NCBI GenBank assembly: GCA_034435675.1
Contig: DAOTWP010000172.1
Coordinates: forward strand, 1-41,413
Origin: DAOTWP01 sp034435675
Lineage (GTDB): Bacteria; Chloroflexota; Anaerolineae; Aggregatilineales; Phototrophicaceae
Direction of reading: 5' to 3'
DNA length: 41,413 nt
Shown here in pieces: positions 31,378-40,236 of the stretch (position 1 is its first letter; the number at the start of each line of letters is the position of its first letter). A program made the position numbers and the translations under genes. The notes below the pieces were generated by a model that did not search any database, was not told the origin of the DNA, and worked only from the letters and a program-made list of their open reading frames with translations.

Positions 31378-33564
31378 ATGAGCGGCAAAACCAGCAAGAA
31401 GAAGACGGCGAAAACGAAAACCACGGCGGTAGGTTCTCCCCGCGTCAAAAAGCCCAAAGTCAAACTGGTGATTGTTGAGTCACCGGCAAAGGCGCGCACA
31501 ATCAGCAATTTTCTGGGCAAGGACTATGTCGTCAAAGCGTCGAAGGGGCATGTCCGCGATTTGCTGGTAACCCAGCTTTCGGTAGATGTGCAAAACGATT
31601 TTGAACCCAAATACCGGGTTCCCAATGACAAGCGCGATATTGTCAAGGAACTCAAACAGGCGGCAGACAACGCCGCAGAAATCTATCTTGCGACAGACCC
31701 TGACCGCGAAGGTGAAGCGATTGCATGGCACCTGATGGCGGCAGCCGAAATGGATCCGCATCGTGCTAAGCGGGTTGTTTTTCACGAGATTACGCGCCCG
31801 GCCATCCAGCACGCTTTTCAGCATGCGCGCGATGTGAATCAAGATCTGGTGGACGCCCAGCAGGCGCGCCGCATTCTCGATCGGCTAGTCGGGTACAATA
31901 TCACCGAACTGCTCTGGGACCGGGTGCGTAACCGGCTTTCGGCAGGACGTGTGCAGAGCATTGCCACGCGACTGGTGGTGGATCGTGAACGCGAAATTGA
32001 AGCGTTTGTCCCCCAGGAATACTGGACACTTGATGCAGAATTAAAGAAGCAGGTTGCCAAAGGCGCGCGTGATAACAAAGCATTCTTGGCGCGGCTGGTC
32101 AAATATCTTGGTGAGGATGTCATCCTCAATCAGGAAGGCGATGTTCTCCCGCATCTCGATGTTTTGGAGCGCAGTCAGTACATCGTCACCGATGTCAAAC
32201 GTGGGCAGCGCCAGCGCAAACCCTCTGCGCCTTTTACCACCAGCACGCTCCAGCAGGAAGCCTCGCGCCGTTTGGGGTATTCTGCCAACCGCACCATGAA
32301 TATCGCTCAGCAGCTTTACGAGGGCATTGATTTGGGTGCTGAGGGATCAGTCGGGTTGATTACGTATATGCGCACGGACAGCACATCCGTAGCGGAAGAA
32401 GCCCAACAGGAGACGCGCGAATATTTGCGTGGGCGCTTTGGCAAAGAATATGTGCCGTCCACCGCCCCGCAGTATAAGACCAAAGCCAAAGGGGCGCAGG
32501 AAGCACACGAGGCAATTCGCCCGACGAATGTCATGCGCGAACCAGAGGCGATCAAACCATTCCTTAAGGCGGAGCAGTATAAGCTGTACCGGCTGATTTG
32601 GGAGCGGTTTGTCGCCAGCCAGATGGCAAACGCCGTCTACAATACGCTGCGGGTCGAGATTGCCGCCGGAACCTCCCCGGACAATCGTCCCTATAACTTC
32701 CGGGTGTCGGGCAGAGTCATCAAATTTCCGGGTTTTTTGGCGCTGTATGAAGATTCCCGTGATGAGGATGCCGCCGAAGATGACGAAGAAGATCGCATTT
32801 TGCCGGATTTCGTCGTTGGTGAAATGCTGGACCTTGTGCGTTTGCTGCCCTTGCAGCATTTCACCCAGCCGCCGCCGCGCTATACCGAAGCGAGTCTGGT
32901 GCGCACGTTAGAAGAGTATGGGATTGGTCGTCCCAGCACATACGCCCCAACTGTCGCGGTAATTCAGGATCGGGATTATGTGTCCAAAGAAGACAAGCGG
33001 TTGGTGCCCACTGAAACCGGCAAAGTGGTCAACGATCTTTTGGTGCAGTTCTTCCCGGAAATCATGGATTACCAGTTTACGGCGCGTATGGAAGATGAAC
33101 TTGACGAGATTGCCGAAGGTGCACTGCGCTGGCGTCCCATGTTGCGCGAATTCTATGATCCATTCGCCAGTCAACTTGCCAGCGCACGGGCGCACATGCC
33201 CCGCATTCAGCAGGAAGAGACTATCGGGCGCGCCTGCCCCTCCTGCCATGCCGGGCATTTGTTAATCCGTTATGGACGTTTCGGTAAGTTTATCGGGTGT
33301 TCTAACTATCCTGAATGCCGCTATACCGAACCCTGGGTCGAAAGTACGGGCATCACCTGCCCGCAGTGTGGCGCGGAGCATGGCGGTGTTCTGATCGAGC
33401 GTAAGACGCGCAAAGGGCGCACCTTCTATGGGTGCTCGCGTTATCCTGAATGCGACTATTCTGCGTGGAAACTGCCCCAGAGCGCGCAGAACGGAAACGC
33501 TGCCGAATCGGATGAAGAAGCCTCCGAAAATGAGCCGGTAAGCGATCTGAGCAACGATCTCTAA
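31378..33564 (+). CDS. topA: DNA topoisomerase I
   Basis: The 728-residue type IA topoisomerase has a Lys-rich N-terminal tail, the TOPRIM domain (KLVIVESPAKARTISNFLG, then ATDPDREGEAIAWHL), and the catalytic Tyr330 in GLITYMRTDST. The gate-domain motif EAHEAIRPT is present. The C-terminus has two Cys4 zinc ribbons (CPSCHAGH...CSNYPEC and CPQCGAEH...CSRYPEC). It relaxes negatively supercoiled DNA. An acidic stretch near residue 465 is a loop insertion. Either ATG 31372 or 31378 could start it; GAAGG is positioned better for 31378. A terminator follows at 33588. Confidence 0.98.
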   Translation: MSGKTSKKKTAKTKTTAVGSPRVKKPKVKLVIVESPAKARTISNFLGKDYVVKASKGHVRDLLVTQLSVDVQNDFEPKYRVPNDKRDIVKELKQAADNAAEIYLATDPDREGEAIAWHLMAAAEMDPHRAKRVVFHEITRPAIQHAFQHARDVNQDLVDAQQARRILDRLVGYNITELLWDRVRNRLSAGRVQSIATRLVVDREREIEAFVPQEYWTLDAELKKQVAKGARDNKAFLARLVKYLGEDVILNQEGDVLPHLDVLERSQYIVTDVKRGQRQRKPSAPFTTSTLQQEASRRLGYSANRTMNIAQQLYEGIDLGAEGSVGLITYMRTDSTSVAEEAQQETREYLRGRFGKEYVPSTAPQYKTKAKGAQEAHEAIRPTNVMREPEAIKPFLKAEQYKLYRLIWERFVASQMANAVYNTLRVEIAAGTSPDNRPYNFRVSGRVIKFPGFLALYEDSRDEDAAEDDEEDRILPDFVVGEMLDLVRLLPLQHFTQPPPRYTEASLVRTLEEYGIGRPSTYAPTVAVIQDRDYVSKEDKRLVPTETGKVVNDLLVQFFPEIMDYQFTARMEDELDEIAEGALRWRPMLREFYDPFASQLASARAHMPRIQQEETIGRACPSCHAGHLLIRYGRFGKFIGCSNYPECRYTEPWVESTGITCPQCGAEHGGVLIERKTRKGRTFYGCSRYPECDYSAWKLPQSAQNGNAAESDEEASENEPVSDLSNDL

Positions 33565-33587
33565 CAGGATGATGGTCTTCAAGATGT

Positions 33588-33633
33588 GGATTTGCCCGGA
33601 AAACCCGCGCGATTCCGGGCGAATTCCTGTTTT
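33588..33633 (+). terminator. Intrinsic terminator of topA
   Basis: The arms 33588-33601 (GGATTTGCCCGGAA) and 33613-33626 (TTCCGGGCGAATTC) form about 14 pairs, two of them G-U, with an 11-base loop. CTGTTTT follows, a short U-tract. Confidence 0.65.
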
Positions 33634-33711
33634 GAGCGCGGTAGCACTTTGCGCGATTTATGCACTCCCTATATACTCGTAAAACAGGAAACAAACAGCC
33701 TTGTGAATGCA

Positions 33712-33741
33712 TTGTTGTATTGTCAGTACTTGCAGTACAAT
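33712..33741 (+). promoter_or_regulatory. Candidate promoter of the two-pass membrane protein gene
   Basis: TTGTTG (33712-33717), an 18-base spacer and TACAAT (33736-33741) predict transcription from about 33748, some 43 bases before ATG 33791. Confidence 0.5.
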
Positions 33742-33790
33742 CAAATGGAATTCCGGCGGTGATGGACGCCACCCCCATGACGAAAGGCGC

Positions 33791-35152
33791 ATGTCTATGC
33801 AAAAGCTCATAAAGTGGCTCGGAGACACTTATAACGGACTATTTCGCATCCTGCTCAAGCCCTACATGCCCCACAAGCGTACCTTCTTCGGGCTGCTTGG
33901 TGGCTTTATTGCGGGTTTGGTCTGGGCGTATGTCCTTGCGCCGACCATTTATTACAATGGCGCGCTGCATCAGCTTTCGCCGGCACTCCAGCGTGATTAT
34001 GTGCAGCTGTTGAGTGCGGAAGCGACTGTGCCCGAAGGCTATGACGATGCGACCATCACTGATCGTCTGAGGCTGGTGGATAGTCCCGTAAATCTTGTTG
34101 ATGCCATTATCGCTGACCCGAATACAGCGCCATCTGCGCGTGACCGTGCCCAGCAGATTCGCCCGCTGGCAGAAGCCGCCGCGCCGGGCACACGCAGTCC
34201 GCAACCGCCTGGTTTGATCGGTGAATTGCTGGGGCTGATTTTCGCTGTGGTTCTATTCGTGATTCTGGCCACTGTGGCGATTGTGCTGTTCAGCTTTGCG
34301 CTGTACCCAATCGTCTGGAAACAGTGGATTATGGGGCGTATTCGCCCGAAGAAGGTTGATGAATCGGTTCAGCGTATTCGGGATACCAAAGAAGCCGAGG
34401 CTGAACTGAAGAAGAAGATGGCTGCGGATGTCTCAGTCAGCACGCTGGGCACCCCAACTATGCGCAGACCATCCGTGTTTCTCAAAGGGCGTGGCTCGTT
34501 TGACGAGTCTTACGCCATTGAAGACGCTAGCGAGATGTTCCTGGGTGAGTGTGGAGCAGGCATTGCCGAAACCATTGGTCCTGAAGATGATGTCAGCGCG
34601 ATAGAAATCTGGCTGTTCGACAAAGAAGATTTTGTACGTACCCTAACAAAGGTTTTTGCGTCCGAGCATGCCTACAATGACCCGGCAGTACGCTCCAAGC
34701 TGGAGCTGCGGGGTGAGGTGTATCCAGCACGACCAGGAGAAACGCTGATCTTGGAGACTGGCGCACTGCGCTTGCAGGCGAAAGTTGTGGAAGTCCTTTA
34801 CGACGACGGACCGAACCCGCCCAACAGCGCCTTCAAGAAGGTCGCGATTGATATTGCTGTATGGCAGTTGGGTAGCGCTCCTGTCGCCGTTCCTGCGGTT
34901 CCTGCGGGGATACCTGCTGGCAGCGGTATGCCCGCTGCGCCAACCTATGCGCCCCCGCCGCAGCAAATGCCGCCCGCGATGCCGCAGGCTTACCCTCCGC
35001 AACCCCCGGCTTACAGCCCGCCACCAGCGTCGTATCCGCAGCAGCCTCCGCCGCCCGGTGGTGTGCGCCCGCTGATGCCCCCGCCGCCGCGACTGCCAGA
35101 GGACGACGATCCATTTGGTGGGACTGGCGATTTTACGCCCATTGGTGGTTAG
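33791..35152 (+). CDS. Two-pass membrane protein with a soluble domain and Pro-rich tail, function unknown
   Basis: The 453-residue protein starts with a short amphipathic tail, a first TM helix (about 32-55, GLLGGFIAGLVWAYVLA), an extracytoplasmic stretch of about 90 residues and a second TM helix (about 148-178, with LIFAVVLFVILATVAIVLF). A charged cytoplasmic segment leads into a beta-rich domain (about 235-365) with EDASEMFLGECGAGIAE, VSAIEIWLFDKEDFVRTL, YPARPGETLILE and AIDIAVWQLG. The last 85 residues are rich in Pro, Ala and Gln with PPP runs, ending in FGGTGDFTPIGG. I recognise no named family and no catalytic motif. ATG 33791 has AAAGG upstream; ATG 33797 is possible. It is monocistronic, with its own promoter and terminator. 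A scaffold or sensor role is a guess. Confidence 0.75.
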   Translation: MSMQKLIKWLGDTYNGLFRILLKPYMPHKRTFFGLLGGFIAGLVWAYVLAPTIYYNGALHQLSPALQRDYVQLLSAEATVPEGYDDATITDRLRLVDSPVNLVDAIIADPNTAPSARDRAQQIRPLAEAAAPGTRSPQPPGLIGELLGLIFAVVLFVILATVAIVLFSFALYPIVWKQWIMGRIRPKKVDESVQRIRDTKEAEAELKKKMAADVSVSTLGTPTMRRPSVFLKGRGSFDESYAIEDASEMFLGECGAGIAETIGPEDDVSAIEIWLFDKEDFVRTLTKVFASEHAYNDPAVRSKLELRGEVYPARPGETLILETGALRLQAKVVEVLYDDGPNPPNSAFKKVAIDIAVWQLGSAPVAVPAVPAGIPAGSGMPAAPTYAPPPQQMPPAMPQAYPPQPPAYSPPPASYPQQPPPPGGVRPLMPPPPRLPEDDDPFGGTGDFTPIGG

Positions 35153-35192
35153 CGCAGCACGCACAGTTGCACGCATACGCATCCGAATTCAA

Positions 35193-35222
35193 AATGCCCC
35201 TTCAACACAGAGGGGCATTTTT
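35193..35222. terminator. Bidirectional intrinsic terminator
   Basis: AATGCCCCT (35193-35201) and AGGGGCATT (35211-35219) are exact complements with a nine-base loop, followed by TTT on the plus strand (total T-run of five). On the minus strand the stem is followed by TTTGAA. It serves the two-pass membrane protein gene and convergent greA. Confidence 0.85.
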
Positions 35223-35256
35223 GATGCTGGTCGGATTGAACGTCAAATTGTGGCAA

Positions 35257-35724
35257 TCACTCGATTTTCGTGATTTTGAAGATAATCTCGCCATTGGGCG
35301 TTTGCACGCGCACTTTCTTGCCCTTCTTCTGCCCCAATAGTGCGCCGCCGATAGGGCTTTCGTTAGAGATTTTGCCTTCGCGCGGATTTGCTTCCGCAGC
35401 ACCAACAATCGTGTAGGTTTCCGCTTCTTCACTACCGTCTTCGACAATAGTCACTTTTGATCCTAACCGAACCTCATCCTTGGCACCATCGGATGAGATG
35501 ATGACAGCAGAACGCAGTGTCATTTCCAGGTACTGGATACGCCCTTCCAGAAATGCCTGCTGCTCTTTAGCATCATGATAATCCGCGTTCTCCTTCAAAT
35601 CCCCTTGGGAGACCGCTTCTTTCAGTTTTTGTGCCAGTTCAGGGCGACGAACTTTCAACAGCATTTCCAGCTCGCGGCGCAGTTCTTCGGCACCTTCTGG
35701 AGTCAGGTAAGCTTCGTCTGCCAT
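35257..35724 (-). CDS. greA: Transcription elongation factor GreA
   Basis: The 155-residue protein has the N-terminal coiled coil (LTPEGAEELRRELEMLLKVRRPELAQKL) with the tip motif GDLKENADYHDAKEQQ, whose acidic residues reach the polymerase active site, and the C-terminal FKBP-like domain (LGSKVTIVEDG, then ISNESPIGGALLGQKKGKKV). GreA stimulates transcript cleavage in backtracked RNA polymerase. The length fits the family (about 158). It follows an MBL hydrolase gene by 30 bases on the same strand. Confidence 0.97.
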   Translation of the reverse strand: MADEAYLTPEGAEELRRELEMLLKVRRPELAQKLKEAVSQGDLKENADYHDAKEQQAFLEGRIQYLEMTLRSAVIISSDGAKDEVRLGSKVTIVEDGSEEAETYTIVGAAEANPREGKISNESPIGGALLGQKKGKKVRVQTPNGEIIFKITKIE

Positions 35725-35754
35725 ACGGCGGCTCCTCGTATACCTATTTCGAAT

Positions 35755-36594
35755 TTACGACACATGAACCAGTTCACGGCGCTGCTCTGCAAGTGCCTGA
35801 ACATTTTGGCGGTGTAACTGCTGGACCGCACCGTTCAGCAGCACGCGGCTTTTGCCCACCGACTCCGGGGTGATGGCAGCAAGCGCGGTGTCAACATGTG
35901 TGGATTTAAGCGCGATATCTACGGCATCACGCAGCCGGTTGAGGTAATCAATATCACTTTCAAACTTCTCATCAATCTCGCCACGGAGAATCACTTCGCC
36001 GTGTCCTTGTACGATGTGTTCGACATTATATTGGCGAAGAAGTTTCAACGATTGCAAGAAATCAGCATGACTCCCATCCACAAAATACGGAATGGGCATA
36101 ACCGTGTCACTGGCGAACAACACCTGATCTTCTTTTAACCAGCAGATGATTGAATCCGGACTATGTCCTGGTGTATGGATCAGGTTAAGCGTTTTGCCAC
36201 CAATGTGCAGCGTTAGCTCGCTGCTTTCAAAGACAATCTGCGGCAATATCAGTTCAACCTCGCGCAGTTCGGGCGACCCAACCTTAGCTCGTTCCAGGCT
36301 GTCTCTTCCACGTCTTTGCAGCAGTTCGCGACATTTGCTGTGGGCGATTACCAGTGCGTCTGGGAAGAAACAGGTTCCGGTGGTATGGTCCGCGTGATAA
36401 TGGGTGTTGATAATACACCTGACCTTTGTGCCCAGACGTTCAACAAACGCCTTGATTTGCAGCGTTTCCTCCGGGAATGCCAGCGTGTCAATCAACACTG
36501 CGCCAGCGCCAGTCACTAGCAAACTTGCGGTGACCTGAGCATACAGCTCGCTGGTAAAAACAAAAATATCGTTTGTAATGCGCTCTCGCTGCAT
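35755..36594 (-). CDS. MBL-fold metallo-hydrolase
   Basis: The 279-residue protein has the binuclear zinc ligands THYHADHTTG (about 63-72), a His in IHTPGHSPDSI, Asp in FASDTVMPIPY, and a late His in VQGHGEVI. This resembles the quinoprotein-relay or glyoxalase-II-like class in which the fold acts on diverse esters or lactams; no substrate is readable. Its extra C-terminal helix (residues 210-279) is longer than the minimal MBL domain and is predicted helical. It is encoded upstream of greA in the same direction, preceded by a strong promoter on the minus strand (36726-36754) and a leader of about 125 bases. Confidence 0.88.
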   Translation of the reverse strand: MQRERITNDIFVFTSELYAQVTASLLVTGAGAVLIDTLAFPEETLQIKAFVERLGTKVRCIINTHYHADHTTGTCFFPDALVIAHSKCRELLQRRGRDSLERAKVGSPELREVELILPQIVFESSELTLHIGGKTLNLIHTPGHSPDSIICWLKEDQVLFASDTVMPIPYFVDGSHADFLQSLKLLRQYNVEHIVQGHGEVILRGEIDEKFESDIDYLNRLRDAVDIALKSTHVDTALAAITPESVGKSRVLLNGAVQQLHRQNVQALAEQRRELVHVS

Positions 36595-36725
36595 AACAAT
36601 CCGTCAAAAAGACCCTACATTCAGTCGCAAGCACCAAGAAATACTACAAGCAATCAACGGCGTAAATGCGGCGCTTGTGTATGATTGGCTGCAATTGTGC
36701 AGTCAGCAGATATGAATTGTTGACG

Positions 36726-36754
36726 AGTATAGTCAGTGCGGGAATGAAAATCAA
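36726..36754 (-). promoter_or_regulatory. Promoter of the MBL-greA genes
   Basis: On the minus strand TTGATT (36754-36749), 17 bases and TATACT (36731-36726) make a good sigma-70-type promoter. The start would be near 36719. Confidence 0.6.
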
Positions 36755-36877
36755 GGCGGTTAGCACTATTTTAGGCTGCTGCGGCAGTGTTTTGCAGGCG
36801 GGTCAGTCGACGCAGACCGTGTAGCAGGCGGTGAGCCAGCGTAAGGCAAGTGTGCTGTTCTCGTGCGCTGGAAACGC

Positions 36878-36883
36878 TATACT
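36878..36883 (+). promoter_or_regulatory. -10 element of the solute-binding fusion gene
   Basis: TATACT lies 77 bases before the ATG at 36960. The -35 region (CTGTTC or TGCTGT) is weak. Confidence 0.35.
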
Positions 36884-36959
36884 AGAAGTGGATGCATTGC
36901 GCAAGGCAGGACAGTGGCACCAATCTGGTTGAACAGAGGTCATTTTGCGAGGTGGTGGT

Positions 36960-39101
36960 ATGCAAAAACACAGGGTATTCAGAGGTTATTTTACACTGGT
37001 TATCGCGCTGTTGCTGGGCGGCGTGACGCTGCGCTGGAGCGCGGCGCAAACACAGCCCGTTTTTCGGATTGCTGTGCTTGATGAGGAACGCGGACCGATT
37101 GCCACGGGCGCACGGCTCGCCGTAGAAGAACTCAATGCGGTGGGTGGAGTGCGGGGTGCTGACGGCACGTTTTTCCAGCTTGAGGTAGTCGTTTTTGCAC
37201 CGGATACCGACGGTAATCTGCAAGCGGCAATCAACAGCATCGCCGCCGCTAACAACTTCATTGTGTTAATGGGACCGGAAACAACTGAAGCCCTACTCAA
37301 CAACCTGCCCGCGCTTCAGAGCCTCAATCTACCCATTCTTACTCCGGCAATTGGCGATACGATTTTAGCGACGGATGCATCAGGACGCATTTTCCGTACT
37401 CGCGCTGCGGAAGTGCTGCACGGACGCGCATTGGCGGATTATCTGATTAGCGGGTCAGGGTATCGCCAGATTGCGACGGTACAGCTTGACATTGCCAGCA
37501 CAGCGGGCATCATCGGTTTTTCGAGTGCGGCGGCAACCTTCGGGGTCCAGCCGCAGCCCGCACTGCTGTTGCAAACACCGGAGCAGATTGGTGCAATCGT
37601 CAACGGAATAACTGCCGCCAATCCCCAGGCAGTGGTCGTCTATGGCCCGCCGGAACTGGCAGGGCAGCTGTATCTGGCGCTGCGGCAGGTGGAATGGAGT
37701 GGCGCATTCGCCTATAACCAAAGTGAGCGTCCCGAGTTTCGCGACTCCGTTCCTGTTGAACAGTTGAACGGTATCCTTGGCGTAACTACATGGCCCCTGG
37801 CTGCATTGGATGCGGCAAGTACTCGCTTCAGGGACGCCTACGTTCGCACGTTTGGTCTGGTGCCTGGTGCGGTGCAGGCTGCCAGCTTTGACGGCGTGCA
37901 GCTTCTGGCGTTGGCGATAGGTCTGCCGGGTGAACTTCAGACGAATCTGCGCCAGCTAAACAACGTGAATGGTGTGCAGGGATTGTTAAGACCCGCGCAG
38001 TTGGGGCGTGGTGAACTGAGCGACAATGTTGCTGTTGTTCAGTACAATCGCTTCGGTGGCTTAAACGTAGATGCCCGTTATGTGGGCAGCCAGCGCTTGC
38101 CGGATGATGTTCCGGTTGTCGTAACCGAGAATGTGCCCACTGCGACACCGGACGGTGTAGTGATAACAGTGCGCAATCAGGTGATTAACGTGCGCAGCGG
38201 TCCGGGCACTGATTACGAGATTCTGGGGCAACTGCGGCAGGGTGAGCAGGCGCGGGTCATTGGCACAAGCCAGGACTTGCAGTGGGTGGTCATCGAGTTT
38301 CGGGCAACACAGGGCTGGATGTTCGTTGATCTGCTGGACATTTTTGGTGACCTGCGCACGCTGCCGATTATCGCCCCACCACCAACTCCGACCCCCCTCC
38401 CGGCAACGCTGACACCGACTGCTGCACCGATTGCAGACATAGTGATTGACGCGGCTGTTGCCAACCCGTCACCGATTGTGCCAGGGGCGCCGTTTAACGT
38501 CAGTGTGACGGTGCGCAATTCAGGCAGTGTGCCTTCTCCGCAATTTGCTATCGCCGCAACTTTTCCGCCGAACAACGTGTTTGCTTCCGCGATTGTGGGC
38601 GGTCTGGCGCCAGGACAGTCCGTTGTTGCCAATCTGACGGGGACATTGACCAACACGGGCACTTATTCTGTGGTGATTGTGGCGGACCTGAACAACGACA
38701 TCCAGGAAGGCAGCGCGGGCGAAGCAAACAACAACTTCGGTTTCACCTATACCATTGATCGCCAAATCTTGATCCAGAGTTCACGCACACTGGTCGCTGG
38801 CGAGTCATTCGACCTTGAGGGGAACGGTGTAGCAGCAGATATCACCTGGAACGCCGGGGCGACTGCGCTGGATACGCTGGGTAGTGCCCGTCTGGGGATT
38901 ATCTCCGGTGTAAACTTCAGCACGGTGCACTACGATCTGATCTCCACTGCGACGGTCAATCTAACCAGCATCGCCCGTACCTCAATGGGACAGAATACCA
39001 TCATCGGAATAATTACCGCAGATGGTAACCGGGGCGTGATTCGCATTGATGATCTGCCCGGCAATCAGATGATTCTGACCTATCGAGTATATCGCCCTTG
39101 A
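36960..39101 (+). CDS. Exported fusion: periplasmic-binding fold, SH3-like domain, CARDB domain and C-terminal beta domain
   Basis: The 713-residue protein starts with a signal peptide or anchor (to about 29). A type I periplasmic-binding fold of the branched-chain amino acid class follows (33-390: FRIAVLDEERGPIATGARLAVEELNAVGG, then AINSIAAANNFIVLMGPETTEAL). An SH3b-like domain (about 400-465) has VINVRSGPGTDYEILGQL. After a Thr-Pro linker (470-490) comes a CARDB-type domain (about 495-600) with the pattern VTVRNSGSVPSPQFAI, and a final beta domain (602-713) of unknown type. No permease or ATPase gene is near. It is probably a surface protein in which the binding domain detects a ligand and the SH3b domain binds the wall. 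GAGGTGG precedes the ATG by about six bases. Ligand unknown. Confidence 0.85.
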   Translation: MQKHRVFRGYFTLVIALLLGGVTLRWSAAQTQPVFRIAVLDEERGPIATGARLAVEELNAVGGVRGADGTFFQLEVVVFAPDTDGNLQAAINSIAAANNFIVLMGPETTEALLNNLPALQSLNLPILTPAIGDTILATDASGRIFRTRAAEVLHGRALADYLISGSGYRQIATVQLDIASTAGIIGFSSAAATFGVQPQPALLLQTPEQIGAIVNGITAANPQAVVVYGPPELAGQLYLALRQVEWSGAFAYNQSERPEFRDSVPVEQLNGILGVTTWPLAALDAASTRFRDAYVRTFGLVPGAVQAASFDGVQLLALAIGLPGELQTNLRQLNNVNGVQGLLRPAQLGRGELSDNVAVVQYNRFGGLNVDARYVGSQRLPDDVPVVVTENVPTATPDGVVITVRNQVINVRSGPGTDYEILGQLRQGEQARVIGTSQDLQWVVIEFRATQGWMFVDLLDIFGDLRTLPIIAPPPTPTPLPATLTPTAAPIADIVIDAAVANPSPIVPGAPFNVSVTVRNSGSVPSPQFAIAATFPPNNVFASAIVGGLAPGQSVVANLTGTLTNTGTYSVVIVADLNNDIQEGSAGEANNNFGFTYTIDRQILIQSSRTLVAGESFDLEGNGVAADITWNAGATALDTLGSARLGIISGVNFSTVHYDLISTATVNLTSIARTSMGQNTIIGIITADGNRGVIRIDDLPGNQMILTYRVYRP

Positions 39102-39117
39102 GTTTGATATAGTTTAT

Positions 39118-39142
39118 GGGGCTGCTCCCTGGGGGCAGCTCC
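39118..39142. terminator. Hairpin between convergent genes
   Basis: GGGGCTGC (39118-39125) pairs with GCAGCTCC (39135-39142) with one G-U pair and a nine-base loop. It lies 16 bases after the stop of the fusion gene and 28 bases before the stop of the minus-strand peptidase gene. No U-run is seen on either strand. Confidence 0.45.
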
Positions 39143-39170
39143 ATTCCGTCATCAACAGGGGAGGTTGTCA

Positions 39171-40229
39171 TCAGGGCGAAGCGTTGTTGAAGCGTTCAAC
39201 TTCGATATCAACCCAGGTTATGCTGCCGCGCGCGACTGTAATCGTGTCTCGAAAACGAATCGTACCTGTGCGTTCGCTCAGCAGCACTTCGTACTGCCCC
39301 TCTGGCAAATCGCTCGTTGTGAAACTTTCGTCCCAACCAGGATCGCGGTTCACGGAGTCGTCCCAATAAGTGAATGCGTAAATCGGCTGGCGCTCCGGTT
39401 GGTCAATGCTGGTGATTCGCACTGCGACACCCATGATGTAGCTGCCCTGTGCATCGCGCACTCGTCCGGCGATCATGCCGTGATTGGGATAGGGATACAA
39501 CCACATTTCTGGGTTGCGTGTTGCCCCAAAGTCAAAAGGATCAAGCCCTACCCGCACTTCAAAGTGCAGATGCGCTCCAATGGCGATTCCAGTAGCCCCA
39601 ACATTGCCAATCTGCTGCCCTTGCTCAACGACCTGATTGGTCTCGACTTCGATGCGATCAAGATGCCCATAGAGCGTATAGACGGGCTGTCCTTCCGGCG
39701 AGAGAAACAGGTGTTGGATGATGACCACGTTCCCGTAGTAATCCGGAATAGGTCCAGGATTTACCTCGCCAGCATCGCTGCCCGCAAAGACCACGAAACC
39801 GTTGGCTGCAGCGATGACCGGTACACCGCGCGGGTTGCGAAATTCGACCCCATGATGGACCTGAAGGGAGTTGTGCATCGTATCCCCGTAGGCATAGGTG
39901 CGATCAATCCAGTCTGTGCCGCCGGCGATGGGGCGTCCCAGCACAAAATGGACGGTTCGGGGCAGCGGTTCTGTCGACAGGGCAAGCACCGCCTGCGTTT
40001 GCTCTGGCATGGCGTTCAGCGTGGGCACGGGCGTTATCGTTGGCGGAAAGCGTGATGGCGTTCCCTGTGGCGTGTTGGTGGCAAGCAGCGGCGGCTGAGT
40101 TGTATTCTCTTGGGCAGTAGTTGCGGTTGCGTCTGCACCGTCGTTCATTCCGGCGGTCGCCAGCAGCATCAACAGCAGCAGTCCCAGCAGCGCCAGTTTT
40201 CTGCGTGTGTTCGGGTGATTTATCAGCAT
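39171..40229 (-). CDS. M23 (LytM-type) metallopeptidase with C-terminal beta domain
   Basis: The 352-residue protein has an N-terminal TM helix or signal (about 12-28), a Thr/Pro/Gln-rich linker (30-75) and an M23 domain (about 95-240). The zinc site comprises H125-x-G-x-E129 in HHGVEFRNP, and HLHFEV. The first ligand pair is normally H-x-G-x-D, so Asp is Glu here. GLDPFDFG and MWLYPY follow. The last 100 residues form a carboxypeptidase-regulatory-like beta-sandwich (AGRVRDAQGSYIMGVAVRI, then YEVLLSERTG). M23 enzymes cut peptidoglycan cross-bridges; some lack activity and act as activators. ATG 40229 is favoured because the upstream gene ends seven bases before it; an upstream open extension overlaps that gene. 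Confidence 0.9.
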   Translation of the reverse strand: MLINHPNTRRKLALLGLLLLMLLATAGMNDGADATATTAQENTTQPPLLATNTPQGTPSRFPPTITPVPTLNAMPEQTQAVLALSTEPLPRTVHFVLGRPIAGGTDWIDRTYAYGDTMHNSLQVHHGVEFRNPRGVPVIAAANGFVVFAGSDAGEVNPGPIPDYYGNVVIIQHLFLSPEGQPVYTLYGHLDRIEVETNQVVEQGQQIGNVGATGIAIGAHLHFEVRVGLDPFDFGATRNPEMWLYPYPNHGMIAGRVRDAQGSYIMGVAVRITSIDQPERQPIYAFTYWDDSVNRDPGWDESFTTSDLPEGQYEVLLSERTGTIRFRDTITVARGSITWVDIEVERFNNASP

Positions 40230-40236
40230 TGCGTGA

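Larger units (their letters stand above)
36595..36959. other. Divergent intergenic region with two promoters
   Basis: There is no credible gene here. On the minus strand, a promoter at 36726-36754 serves the MBL-greA pair. On the plus strand, TATACT at 36878-36883 serves the solute-binding fusion gene. The stretch between 36755 and 36870 holds no recognisable signal except a small CTGC-GCAG hairpin near 36777. Confidence 0.6.
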
